Assembly (NCBI GenBank): GCA_013388745.1
Contig: JACAER010000006.1
Span: forward strand, 310,001-374,000
DNA length: 64,000 bases
Direction of reading: 5' to 3'
DNA from: Chloroflexota bacterium
GTDB taxonomy: Bacteria > Chloroflexota > Anaerolineae > Aggregatilineales > Phototrophicaceae
The notes under the pieces are model-generated. The model did not search any database. It was not told the origin of the DNA and was given only the letters and a program-made list of their open reading frames with translations. The position numbers and the translations under genes are program-made. Positions 14,993-22,919 of the stretch are shown piece by piece (position 1 is the stretch's first letter; each line of letters starts with the position of its first letter).

Positions 14993-17734
14993 ATGACCAC
15001 TTATACCCTGAAGCGCATCATTTACGGTAAGCCCGCGGTGGGCAATCAGCGCCTAACACATTTTGATGTGCTGGCGCTCAGCGAAGACGTTTACGCCGCC
15101 GATATGCCCGCCTGGCGCGCCCTGGCCCCGCTCGAACCCATGCCCGATGGGTCGCAGGCCATCGGCGTCTTTTCCGGGCCCGGCGATAACGTAATCTTCG
15201 CGCGCGCCCACGCCCAGCATGGCACCCCCATTTACGGCTATACACTCGTGCCGCGCCCCGCCATGCTCGAACTGCAAGGCAATCTGGCCCCACTGCTGGC
15301 GCTGTTCGTCGCGCCCATTCCTGGCTTTGCTGCCGCCAATACACTCATTCCCCCACTCGAATTGCAGCCGCGCCCCTGGTCCCCTGCCGAACGCCGTGCT
15401 ACCTTCGAGACATTTTTGCAGCGTTATGCCGGTGGCGACATCGGCTTCGCGCTGGCGCTGCTGGGCGCCGTGATCGATGACCGCGCCCTCATGGTCGAAG
15501 GTTTCACCGCCGATCTCACGCAACGTCTGCTCTTTGTGCAGGGATTGCTGGCGCTGCTCCCGGCCTTTATGCGCGGCCATATCACCTTTTCCACCAGTGT
15601 CGGCCCCCCCTCCATCGCCTATCCCCATATCGTTTTTATCGAAACGCCCCAGGAAACGCCGCGTTATATCGCCCGCTACCATCCTAACCAGCACCCCCAA
15701 TTGATCGGCAAATTTCCCGGCGGCAAGCTTCCCGCTTACTCTGATTATCTGCTGCGCCTATGGCAAGACGATGTCGCGCAGTTTTTAGAAGCCATCGACA
15801 GCCTGCGCTACGCTGCCCCCGACTCCTGGAAAGGGCAGCATTTGAGCCAAACACTGGAAACTATGATCGCGCGCGAAATCCTCGATCAACAAGTTCTGGC
15901 AGGCGAAGCCGTCTTGCCGCAGCAGCTTGAGGCCGTGCTGTCCGATGGCATGGTCACGGGCGAAACGCGCCGCGCCTATGTCCGCGCGCTTTTTGCCCAC
16001 AGCCTCCAAGCCCGCGACGACGAAGCCGCCGTGATTGTCGCCCGCGCTATGGACAGCGATCCCCAATTGGATCAGTTGTTGGGTATCGCCCTCGAAGACA
16101 CCTTAGCCACACAGCCCGACTCCGTCTATGCCTTTGTGCGCGCCCGCCTGGCAGCCCTGGGGGTCGAAACCCGCTGGCAGCAGCGTCTCAAGTGGGCGGC
16201 ACTCTCTTCGCTGCAAGTCGCCATCACCGACGGCGACAACGAAACCCTGCTCAACTGGCTCAAACTCGTCGCCCGTGAACCCGCCGCCTATGGCCTCACC
16301 GAAGTGCTGCGTCAGGCCATTCTCGCCGCCCGCTTACGCGCGCATCAGGATGGCGAGCTTGGCAAAGGACTCGTCATGCTGGCCGTCAAACGCGACCCTG
16401 TGCTGCTCGATGTCCTGCTCGAAGATCAGGCTTTGCTGGCACCCCTGCCCGACGCCCTGGCGTGGGCGCTGCGCGATTACCGCCCTGACGCCATCGAAGA
16501 ATGTCTCAATGTCAAAGGCCGCGAACTCTATCTCGCGGCGATGGCGCGCGCGGCTCATGCCGGTATCAGCGATGTCTTTGATGCCGCCGCCGTCGATCGC
16601 ATCTGGGCGATGTATACCAACGAACAGGCCATCAACCTGCCCCCCGTCTATCAGCCCGAAGCCATCGTACAGGAATGGCTTAATCGTGGTCTCGGCTGGC
16701 TGGAGGCCGACGCGCGCGAAACCCTCCTCACCGCCGCCCTCGCCAGCAGCCGGGACGCTCTCTTCTATCGTCTCGTCCACAGCCTGACCGCCGACCCCGA
16801 ACTTTTGCCGCCACCGCTCGCTACGCTCATCCTCGCCTTGAACCGCAGCAAACGCAGCGCCACCGATATTGTCGAAATCGTCGGCCATCTCGTCAGCGAC
16901 GGCCACCTCACGCTGCAAGACGCCGTCAATGTCTATGTTGCGCTGCTCAACGGCTGGGAATGGCGCAAAACCGCCTCGCCGCTGGTCGAACAGCTCGCCC
17001 GCACCCTGGCGCAGGCCTCCGCCCTCGTCCTGCCCACCGACGCCCTCTGGCATCTGTTAGAACAAAGCCAGGAATCGCACAATGATATGCTCGCCCGTGT
17101 CGCCGCGCGTCGGCTCTCGCAAAGCCTCGAAGCGCTCGAAGACGAAAATGAACTGACCAGCGGCCTGCTCAAAATGTACGACCTGCTGCTGTGGAATCCC
17201 ATCGCCCGCCAGTTGTTGATGCACTGGTGGCGCGATTTCGTGCGCGGCCAGGGCCTGGGCCGGTTGCAGCGCCTCGAAAAAGCGCTCGATGGCAAACGCT
17301 CACTGGAAGAAGCGCGCGCGGTCGTGCAAACCGCAATCGCCCTGCGCAAACTCCTCGGCAAACGTTCCCTGCGCGATTTCGCCGAAGATGTCGCCCGCGC
17401 CTTTGCCGTCCTCCAGGCGCTGGCCGAAGCCTTCGAGCCATCCTCCCGCCACGAACTGCATTTCGATCAGGCCACCATCCGCGCCGAACTCGACGCGCGC
17501 CAGCCCGAACTCGCCCCCCAGGATCGCACCGTGTTAGCCAACAACTTCAAAGAATTGGCCCAGCTTATTTCCGGTATGGGGGACAGCCGCAGCAAAGCCA
17601 GCCTCGTCCGCCGCGATCTCGACCGTCAGTTGATGATCGGTGAACAAACCCCGCAAAGCGCTGTCGATGTGCTCAAATGGCTCGCCGGCTATCTCAGCGG
17701 CGCCCAGGAACGCGAAGACGAAGAAGAATCCTGA
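14993..17734 (+). CDS. Unrecognised 913-aa protein in the recO operon
   Basis: Not recognised. The ATG at 14993 lies 4 bases after recO. The first 280 residues look like an alpha/beta domain (YTLKRIIYGKPAVGNQRLTHFD at the start; TPIYGYTLVPRP; GHITFSTSVGPPS), distantly reminiscent of the N-terminal domain of GTPase-associated proteins (GAP1-N), but I cannot confirm this. Residues from about 280 to 913 are almost entirely helical with leucine-rich amphipathic repeats, like an alpha-solenoid. There is no signal peptide or membrane helix, so it should be cytoplasmic. It is the last gene of the CNNM-cdd-recO operon and ends 6 bases from the convergent epimerase gene. Confidence 0.6.
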   Translation: MTTYTLKRIIYGKPAVGNQRLTHFDVLALSEDVYAADMPAWRALAPLEPMPDGSQAIGVFSGPGDNVIFARAHAQHGTPIYGYTLVPRPAMLELQGNLAPLLALFVAPIPGFAAANTLIPPLELQPRPWSPAERRATFETFLQRYAGGDIGFALALLGAVIDDRALMVEGFTADLTQRLLFVQGLLALLPAFMRGHITFSTSVGPPSIAYPHIVFIETPQETPRYIARYHPNQHPQLIGKFPGGKLPAYSDYLLRLWQDDVAQFLEAIDSLRYAAPDSWKGQHLSQTLETMIAREILDQQVLAGEAVLPQQLEAVLSDGMVTGETRRAYVRALFAHSLQARDDEAAVIVARAMDSDPQLDQLLGIALEDTLATQPDSVYAFVRARLAALGVETRWQQRLKWAALSSLQVAITDGDNETLLNWLKLVAREPAAYGLTEVLRQAILAARLRAHQDGELGKGLVMLAVKRDPVLLDVLLEDQALLAPLPDALAWALRDYRPDAIEECLNVKGRELYLAAMARAAHAGISDVFDAAAVDRIWAMYTNEQAINLPPVYQPEAIVQEWLNRGLGWLEADARETLLTAALASSRDALFYRLVHSLTADPELLPPPLATLILALNRSKRSATDIVEIVGHLVSDGHLTLQDAVNVYVALLNGWEWRKTASPLVEQLARTLAQASALVLPTDALWHLLEQSQESHNDMLARVAARRLSQSLEALEDENELTSGLLKMYDLLLWNPIARQLLMHWWRDFVRGQGLGRLQRLEKALDGKRSLEEARAVVQTAIALRKLLGKRSLRDFAEDVARAFAVLQALAEAFEPSSRHELHFDQATIRAELDARQPELAPQDRTVLANNFKELAQLISGMGDSRSKASLVRRDLDRQLMIGEQTPQSAVDVLKWLAGYLSGAQEREDEEES

Positions 17735-17740
17735 ACCCGC

Positions 17741-18292
17741 CTATCTCGGCAGTTCTTCCGCCGGAATCGCCCTCAAAAGGCGATTCTGCGCGTCGCGTGC
17801 CGAAACCACCGGCGCCTCCACCCCCCACCCAATCCCCAGTTGTGGGTCGTTCCACGCCACACCCAGTTCATCGCTGCCGTCGTAATAATTGTTCACCAGA
17901 TAGGTCAGCGTGCACTCTGTCAGCGCCACAAAGCCATGCGCCACCCCGCTGGGGATAAACAGACCGAAGGCGTTTTCTGTGCCCATTTCCAGCGTCACTG
18001 TTGCCATGTACGTCGGCGACGAACGCCGCAAATCCGCCATCCCCACACGAATTTGCCCGCTCTGCAAGTACCAGTAGTCGATCTGTTTGTGATGATAATG
18101 CAGCCCGCGCAGCACCCCCGCCGCGCTGTCAGAGCGATTCATTTGCAGTCGATCCCAGCGAATCCAGGGAAACCATTCCCCACGAAAGGTCTCTGTAAAG
18201 CGGCCGCGCGCGTCCCCAAAACTCTTGAGCGGCATCATATAAACGCCTGCGATCGTGTCCAGCGGCCGGGCGGGGGTTTGCTCTACACTCAT
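17741..18292 (-). CDS. dTDP-4-dehydrorhamnose 3,5-epimerase-family protein (RfbC-like)
   Basis: About 183 residues, the usual length for RfbC cupin epimerases. Motifs: DARGRFTETFRGEWF near residue 25, the catalytic-His strand VLRGLHYHH near 60, QSGQIRVGMADLRRSSPTY, and FIPSGVAHGFVAL near 118. RfbC produces the rhamnose precursor; other family members epimerise related nucleotide sugars. The GLHY(H/Q) motif has His where many have Gln. ATG 18292 (MSVEQTPARP) is preferred over an upstream ATG at 18349 that lies inside dnaA. It starts 8 bases after the dnaA stop on the same strand, an unusual partner for dnaA; no rmlA, rmlB or rmlD is nearby. Confidence 0.82.
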   Translation of the reverse strand: MSVEQTPARPLDTIAGVYMMPLKSFGDARGRFTETFRGEWFPWIRWDRLQMNRSDSAAGVLRGLHYHHKQIDYWYLQSGQIRVGMADLRRSSPTYMATVTLEMGTENAFGLFIPSGVAHGFVALTECTLTYLVNNYYDGSDELGVAWNDPQLGIGWGVEAPVVSARDAQNRLLRAIPAEELPR

Positions 18293-18300
18293 TAAGACCT

Positions 18301-19707
18301 CTACCAATGCTTGAATAACTGCCGGCGAATCGTATCCACCGCCGTGCACAGTTCATCATCCTTTTGCATATCCGCTGCCACTTTGTTGCACCCGTGCAGC
18401 ACGGTCGTGTGTGTCCGCCCGCCGATCGCTTCCCCGATCTGCGGCAGCGAGGCATCGGTGATCTCGCGCGCCAGGTACATAGCGATCTGCCGCGCCTGAT
18501 TAATCGGCCCGCTGCGGCTCTGCCCCATCAAATCTTCCAGACTCAGATTATGATACCGCGCCGTCGCATCCAGCACACGCGCCAATGTCACTCGCTGGCG
18601 CGGCCGCTCATAGCGTTCCACCGTCAGCGCCGCCTGATTCATCGTGATTGGCTGCTGTGTCAGTTTCGACTTGGCGATAATCTGATTAAACACACCCTCC
18701 AGCTCGCGGATATTCTTCGGCGCGCGCTGCGCCACCATATACACCGTCTCTTCGTCCAGTTCGAACTGTTTTTCCTGCGCCCACATCCGCAGAATCGCCA
18801 TGCGCGTCTCCAGATCCGCCGCTGGCACGTCCACCACCAGCCCCCCCGCGAAACGCGAACGCAGCCGGTCTTCCAACGCCATCAGCTGCTGCGGATGCCG
18901 GTCAGACGCCAGCACAATCTGCTTGTTAAACGTCACCAGGGCATTAAAGGTGTGGAAAAATTCTTCCTGCGTACTTTCCTTGCTTGCCATGAACTGAATG
19001 TCGTCCACCAGCAGCACATCCGCCGAGCGGTACTTCTCGCGGAACATCGCCGTCGTGCGCTGCCGAATCGCGTCTACCAGATCGTTAGTAAATGCTTCCG
19101 AGGGGATATAAATTACCCGCTGGCCGCGCTGCTGGCAGGCATGCCCCACTGCTTGCAGCAGATGCGTCTTACCCATGCCCACGCCGCCATAAATCAGCAG
19201 CGGGTTATAGGCCGCCCCCGGCATTTCCGCCACCGCGCGCGCCGCCTCATACGAGATGCGATTCTGGTCGCTCATAATGAAGCGCTCAAACGTAAAGCGC
19301 GGATTGAGTTCGCTCTCCACCGGTGTCGGGCGCTGCGGGCGTGTCATCTGCTGGTGCAGCGGCAGCGGCGGGGCATCGCTTGCGGCCTGCTGCTGTGCCA
19401 GCAGTTTAAACAGCGGCATCTCTTCGCTTTCTTCGCCGCTGGCCGCCCGCAGCCGATGCACTTCGAAGCGCACTTCCACCGGCGCGCCCACAACATCCGA
19501 TACTACCCGCCGCACCGTGCGGTACAGGCGGTGCGCCAGCATATCGCGCGCATAAGTGTTGCGCACGCCTACCACCAGCACCTGCTTCGTTTCATCCTGT
19601 TGGTGATCCAGTAGCACCGCATCGCGCAGCCAGGTATCAAAACTGGCACGATCCAGTTGGATTTCTAATTGGCTGTACGCCATTTTCCAAACCGTCTGCG
19701 CGTCCAT
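18301..19707 (-). CDS. dnaA: Chromosomal replication initiator DnaA
   Basis: 468 residues. Domain I (1-85) has the WxxxxxQLE and FDTWL residues; domain II (86-130) is short; domain III is the AAA+ motor, with Walker A GGVGMGKT at 174-181, Walker B VLLVDD at 231-236, and sensor and arginine-finger regions (DRLRSRF at 280-286); domain IV (370-468) binds DnaA boxes. The signature reads SLPQIGEAIGGRTHTTVLHGC. The residue at 432 is Thr where E. coli has Asp433, a base-contacting residue; Arg398, Pro422, His433 and Thr434 match the other E. coli contacts (Arg399, Pro423, His434, Thr435). Expressed on the minus strand away from the AT-rich gap at 19708-20380. Confidence 0.95.
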   Translation of the reverse strand: MDAQTVWKMAYSQLEIQLDRASFDTWLRDAVLLDHQQDETKQVLVVGVRNTYARDMLAHRLYRTVRRVVSDVVGAPVEVRFEVHRLRAASGEESEEMPLFKLLAQQQAASDAPPLPLHQQMTRPQRPTPVESELNPRFTFERFIMSDQNRISYEAARAVAEMPGAAYNPLLIYGGVGMGKTHLLQAVGHACQQRGQRVIYIPSEAFTNDLVDAIRQRTTAMFREKYRSADVLLVDDIQFMASKESTQEEFFHTFNALVTFNKQIVLASDRHPQQLMALEDRLRSRFAGGLVVDVPAADLETRMAILRMWAQEKQFELDEETVYMVAQRAPKNIRELEGVFNQIIAKSKLTQQPITMNQAALTVERYERPRQRVTLARVLDATARYHNLSLEDLMGQSRSGPINQARQIAMYLAREITDASLPQIGEAIGGRTHTTVLHGCNKVAADMQKDDELCTAVDTIRRQLFKHW

Positions 19708-19824
19708 TCCTCACATCGTCCTTAGTTGAGCTGCGGGCGGGCACAAGCGACACAAAGAGAACAGCCTGTGTCAGCCCCCGTTTTGTCTATTTCGAGCTCG
19801 ATGTTCGCTTGTTTCTTTCCTGCG

Positions 19825-19844
19825 CGGGGAGGTCAATCTCCCCG
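19825..19844. promoter_or_regulatory. Hairpin in the dnaA 5' leader
   Basis: CGGGGAG (19825-19831) pairs with CTCCCCG (19838-19844), a 7-bp stem with a 6-base loop. It lies between the predicted dnaA promoter and the start codon. No T-run follows in the direction of dnaA transcription, so it is not a standard terminator. Confidence 0.35.
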
Positions 19845-19890
19845 TTTGGCGCGGGGTGAAGCGCCATTTACTCTATCGGGTGTACTCTTT

Positions 19891-19919
19891 AGTATAGCTA
19901 ATCCTGCCACCAGACTCAA
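19891..19919 (-). promoter_or_regulatory. Probable dnaA promoter
   Basis: On the minus strand, -35 TTGAGT (19919-19914), a 17-base spacer and -10 TATACT (19896-19891). The leader to the ATG at 19707 would be about 175 bases. Confidence 0.55.
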
Positions 19920-19951
19920 CTAAAACACCCCGCAAACAATAAATTTTAAGG

Positions 19952-19974
19952 TTGGGATAAGTTCTACACAGTTG
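19952..19974 (+). repeat. 23-bp origin repeat, copy 1
   Basis: TTGGGATA, two variable bases, then TTCTACAC, A, G, T, TG. It matches copy 2 at 19 of 23 positions. Confidence 0.7.
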
Positions 19975-20037
19975 CTTAAAGGTAATAACATTTTAAAGCC
20001 CAAAAAAGCGCGCGAGTCACAGCGCAATTATAAGGAA

Positions 20038-20068
20038 TTTGGGTTAATTTAACCCACATTAACCCAAA
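20038..20068. repeat. Nested inverted repeat in the candidate origin
   Basis: TTTGGGTTAAT (20038-20048) is the exact reverse complement of ATTAACCCAAA (20058-20068). Between them TTAACCCA (20049-20056) also pairs with TGGGTTAA (20040-20047), giving two overlapping palindromes that share one arm. Confidence 0.7.
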
Positions 20069-20135
20069 AATATCCCAAAAATGCCCTAACATGCAGACTT
20101 AAGACCCATCCATAAAAACGTCAACTTTTTTAACA

Positions 20136-20158
20136 TTGGGATATTTTCTACACCGCTG
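20136..20158 (+). repeat. 23-bp origin repeat, copy 2
   Basis: TTGGGATA, TT, TTCTACAC, C, G, C, TG. Direct repeat of 19952-19974 at a distance of 184 bases. Confidence 0.7.
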
Positions 20159-20296
20159 GCCTTTTGCGCTTTGCCCATTTGGGATACTCTCATTTTTCAA
20201 GTATTGCAACTTCTCTCTTATTAATCCCCCAAAGCGATTGCTAAAATCAGGACGAATATCACTATTATTTAACGTATTTCATGTGACCTTAGCAAA

Positions 20297-20325
20297 TAGA
20301 CGCCCTTTGTGATTGGCGGTACAAT
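20297..20325 (+). promoter_or_regulatory. Promoter of the SpoVS-PHP-lipoprotein operon
   Basis: -35 TAGACG (20297-20302), 17-base spacer, -10 TACAAT (20320-20325), about 55 bases before the ATG at 20381. It points away from dnaA. Confidence 0.5.
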
Positions 20326-20380
20326 GAAAACGAAGCCTTGTTATCGCAGGCTGTGCATTTAAGAATAGGCTGGTGGAACC

Positions 20381-20734
20381 ATGTCTGAATTCTACGAAGA
20401 AGCGACTTCCTTCAGCTCTGACTCAACCGTTACGTCGCCCCCTCGGGGCGAGGATGGGACAAAGCCCGAAGTCATCAAAGTCTCCGCCCATTCGCGTTCG
20501 ACTGCTGTCGCTGGGGCCATCGCCGGCGTCATTCGCGAACATCATTATGCCGAAGTACAAGCGATCGGCGCTGGCGCCGTCAATCAGGCGGTCAAAGCGC
20601 TTGCCATCGCCCGTGGCTATCTCAGTCGTGATGAGATAGACATCGTTTTTGTCCCGTACTTTACCGAGGTGGATATCGATGGCCAGGAGCGGACAGCCGT
20701 TCGTTTCTCGGTCGAGCCTCGTCCACAAGGGTAA
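20381..20734 (+). CDS. Stage V sporulation protein S family protein (SpoVS)
   Basis: 117 residues. After a variable N-terminus of about 30 residues comes the full SpoVS domain: VIKVSAHSRSTAVAGAIAGVI, AEVQAIGAGAVNQAVKALAIARGYL and ERTAVRFSVEPR. The fold is Alba-like and suggests nucleic-acid binding. SpoVS is needed for normal sporulation and division timing in Bacillus but is widespread in non-sporulating phyla, including Chloroflexota, Deinococcus and Thermus, where its role is unclear. No other sporulation gene is present. It is the first gene on the right side of the candidate origin; GGTGGA precedes the ATG. Confidence 0.9.
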   Translation: MSEFYEEATSFSSDSTVTSPPRGEDGTKPEVIKVSAHSRSTAVAGAIAGVIREHHYAEVQAIGAGAVNQAVKALAIARGYLSRDEIDIVFVPYFTEVDIDGQERTAVRFSVEPRPQG

Positions 20735-20741
20735 ACTGCGC

Positions 20742-21578
20742 GTGACCATAGATCTGCATATACATACAACGGCGTCAGATGGTGATATGACGCCGCAGCA
20801 GTTATTGAACCTGGCGCTCAAACGCCGCTTGCGCGTGATTGCCGTTACCGATCACGACAACACGCACGGCAGCCGCGAAGTCCAGCGCCTCGCGCACGAC
20901 CAGCTCACTGTCATCCCTGCTATCGAACTCGGCGCAGAAGATCATGGCCTGATCGACATTCTGGGTTATTTTATTCGTCCCGCCGCCCTTGCAGACCAAA
21001 CCCCTTTTCAACACTGGCTCAGCGAACTGCGCCAGGATCGCCAGCAGCGCGCCCGCCGCATGGTGCAACGCCTCGCCGAAATCGGTATCCCCATCTCTTT
21101 CGAGCGTGTGCAAGAACTCGCCAACGGCGCCCCCATCACCCGCCCGCACATTGCTCGTGCCCTGGTCGAAGCGGGCCACGCCGAGTCCATAAAAGACGCC
21201 TTTAACCGCTATATCGACGAACACGCCCCCGCCTATGTGCCCCGTAAACGCCTTGCGCCCGAAGACGCCATCGCCAAACTCCATCAGGTCGGCGCCTGCG
21301 CTGTCCTCGCCCATCCCGCCCGCGTCAAAAACTACCCCGCCCTTATCGAGCGTCTTGTCCTGCACGGCCTCGACGGCGTCGAAGTTGTGCATCCTGACAA
21401 CAGCGCAGACGTGCGCCTGAACTTGCGTGGCCTGGCAAAACAGTATAACCTCGTCATGACCGGCGGCTCCGACTTTCATCGTCCCGATAGGGACGGCAAG
21501 ATCACACTCGGCCTGTTTAACCCGCCGGACGGTGCTGTCGAGGCGCTGCGTGCGCGCGCCCAGCGTTATAACGTCTAG
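20742..21578 (+). CDS. PHP-domain phosphoesterase (RNase AM / YciV-TrpH type)
   Basis: 278 residues. Metal-binding motifs of the PHP fold: DLHIHTTASDG at the N-terminus, VTDHDNTHG near 36, AIELGAED near 62, AVLAHPARV near 190 and GGSDFHRPD near 247. Characterised relatives are trinuclear-metal 5'-3' exonucleases or 3',5'-nucleotide bisphosphate phosphatases. The start GTG 20742 places DLHIHT directly at the N-terminus as in relatives, with AAGGG about 10 bases upstream; an upstream in-frame ATG at 20649 lies inside the SpoVS gene. Only 7 bases separate it from SpoVS. Confidence 0.88.
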   Translation: MTIDLHIHTTASDGDMTPQQLLNLALKRRLRVIAVTDHDNTHGSREVQRLAHDQLTVIPAIELGAEDHGLIDILGYFIRPAALADQTPFQHWLSELRQDRQQRARRMVQRLAEIGIPISFERVQELANGAPITRPHIARALVEAGHAESIKDAFNRYIDEHAPAYVPRKRLAPEDAIAKLHQVGACAVLAHPARVKNYPALIERLVLHGLDGVEVVHPDNSADVRLNLRGLAKQYNLVMTGGSDFHRPDRDGKITLGLFNPPDGAVEALRARAQRYNV

Positions 21579-21587
21579 GGAAACTGC

Positions 21588-22187
21588 ATGGCCGCTCATA
21601 AATTCATCCTCGCCGCTTTACTGCTGCTCACGGCTTGCAATCTTGTCGGCGCCCCTGCTGCCCCCTCTCAGCCGCTCGACACCAACAGCAGCGCCGAAAT
21701 CATCGAGCTGGCCACCAGCACCTCAGATGCGCCCCCGACCGTGACCGCGCTGCCCCGCCCCATCCCCACCACACCCACCATTGCCGGCCTCGTCTGGCAC
21801 GATCGCTGCGCTGTCCCCGACGAAGCCACCCACACCGCCCCCACAGGCTGTCTGGCCGCCGCCGCTGGTTTGGTCGCCAACGGCATCCTGGACGTGGGCG
21901 AAACCGGTATTGCTGGCGTTTATGTCACCCTCGGCACAGGCGCATGCCCTTCCGACGGATTATCTGAGGCCATCACCGACGCTGACGGCGCTTACACTTT
22001 TGACGCCCTGGAGAGCGGCACCTACTGTGTCGCCGTCAACGCGCTCCGCCCCGAAAATCTTGCTCTGCTCGTGCCCGGCCTCTGGACAGCCCCCGCCCTC
22101 GATAACGCTGCCCTCACCGTCATCCTCACCCCCGGCGAAAGCAAATTAGACGCCAATTTCGGCTGGGATTTTGAGTTCGCTCCCTAG
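21588..22187 (+). CDS. Lipoprotein with an SdrD B-like domain
   Basis: 199 residues. A lipoprotein signal (AALLLLTAC) is followed by a Thr/Pro-rich linker to about residue 63 and one SdrD-B/CnaB-like beta-sandwich (IAGLVWHDRC, GIAGVYVTLGTGAC, TDADGAYTFDALESGTYCVAV, ending in DANFGWDF). Such domains are surface stalk modules. It contains several cysteines (DRC, TGC, GAC, TYC) that may form disulfides. It begins 9 bases after the PHP gene. The following gap (22188-22550) shows no gene remnant. Confidence 0.78.
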   Translation: MAAHKFILAALLLLTACNLVGAPAAPSQPLDTNSSAEIIELATSTSDAPPTVTALPRPIPTTPTIAGLVWHDRCAVPDEATHTAPTGCLAAAAGLVANGILDVGETGIAGVYVTLGTGACPSDGLSEAITDADGAYTFDALESGTYCVAVNALRPENLALLVPGLWTAPALDNAALTVILTPGESKLDANFGWDFEFAP

Positions 22188-22500
22188 ATTTGCATAAATA
22201 GAACAAAAAACCGTCATCGCCTGATGCACAACTGACGTCTGTGAACAGTCAACTTCTGCCAGGACCTCTTTTGTCCGTCTCCTTGCGAACAGCGCGTGAT
22301 TTTGTCTATAGCTCCCTGCCCGAATCATCGATCCATCGGTCGCGCGTGCCATGCCGCAGCTCCTCCAGCGACGAACACAACCTCCCCCACTGGCAGCCCT
22401 GTATAAGCATGGTGGTGCGCGCCCCGCTCCGCCACTACAACAAATGAGAGCCTGTTTAACGTTCGCCGCCGCGCGTAAGGTAGTGTTTGTTGACCGTCTC

Positions 22501-22506
22501 TATACT
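22501..22506 (+). promoter_or_regulatory. -10 box (TATACT) upstream of the DUF427 gene
   Basis: TATACT 44 bases before the ATG at 22551. No good -35 hexamer at the standard distance. The rest of the 22188-22500 gap shows nothing recognisable. Confidence 0.35.
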
Positions 22507-22550
22507 AATGAGCAAACATCATCCCCATCTAAGTTCGGGAGACTTACACA

Positions 22551-22835
22551 ATGCCGAAAGCAGTTTGGAACAACGTCGTTATCGCCGAAAGCGATCAAAC
22601 CATCATGGTCGAAGGCAATCACTACTTCCCGCCCTCAGCCGTGAAGAAAGAATTCCTGAAAGACAGCACCACCCACACCACCTGCCACTGGAAGGGTGTC
22701 GCCAGCTACTATAACGTCGAAATCAACGGGCAGACCAATCGCGATGCCGCCTGGTACTATCCCCAACCCTCCGAAGCCGCCAAAGAAATCGAAGGCTACA
22801 TCGCGTTCTGGCGCGGAGTCAAAGTCGAAGCCTGA
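22551..22835 (+). CDS. DUF427 domain protein
   Basis: A 94-residue stand-alone DUF427 protein, recognised from MPKAVWNNVVIAESDQTI, VEGNHYFPPSAV, TTCHWKGVASYYNVEING, DAAWYYPQPSEAA and YIAFWRGVKVE. The family is widespread and has a small beta-barrel fold; its biochemical role is unknown. GGGAG lies 9 bases before the ATG and a strong terminator follows, so it is a single-gene unit. Confidence 0.9.
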   Translation: MPKAVWNNVVIAESDQTIMVEGNHYFPPSAVKKEFLKDSTTHTTCHWKGVASYYNVEINGQTNRDAAWYYPQPSEAAKEIEGYIAFWRGVKVEA

Positions 22836-22841
22836 TAGACC

Positions 22842-22871
22842 AACACCGGAGGTTTCCTCCGGTGTTTTTTT
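22842..22871 (+). terminator. Intrinsic terminator after the DUF427 gene
   Basis: AACACCGGAGG (22842-22852) pairs with CCTCCGGTGTT (22856-22866) around a 3-base loop, followed by a run of T to 22871. An 11-bp perfect stem, 6 bases after the stop codon. Confidence 0.9.
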
Positions 22872-22919
22872 GCCGCGCCCACGTGTTTTGTCCGTGCTGC
22901 GCTTCAACAGCCGTCTCAA

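Larger units (their letters stand above)
19921..20280. other. oriC: Candidate replication origin (oriC) next to dnaA
   Basis: An AT-rich stretch in the 673-base gap between dnaA and the SpoVS gene. It holds seven copies or near-copies of TTGGGWTA: + strand at 19952, 20039, 20136 and 20179; minus strand at 20049-20056, 20059-20067 and 20071-20078. Two 23-bp units (19952-19974 and 20136-20158) match at 19 positions. TTGGGATAA and TTCTACACA each match the E. coli DnaA box (either strand) at 7 of 9 positions, and TAACCCACA at 20050-20058 also matches 7 of 9. No perfect TTATCCACA is present. Position beside dnaA, AT richness and clustered repeats together fit an origin. Confidence 0.55.

Noticed and set aside
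22188-22500. A hidden gene or RNA in the 363-base gap before the DUF427 gene
   Set aside because: Short frames on both strands have no family pattern or ribosome site, and no stable RNA fold or tRNA was recognised.
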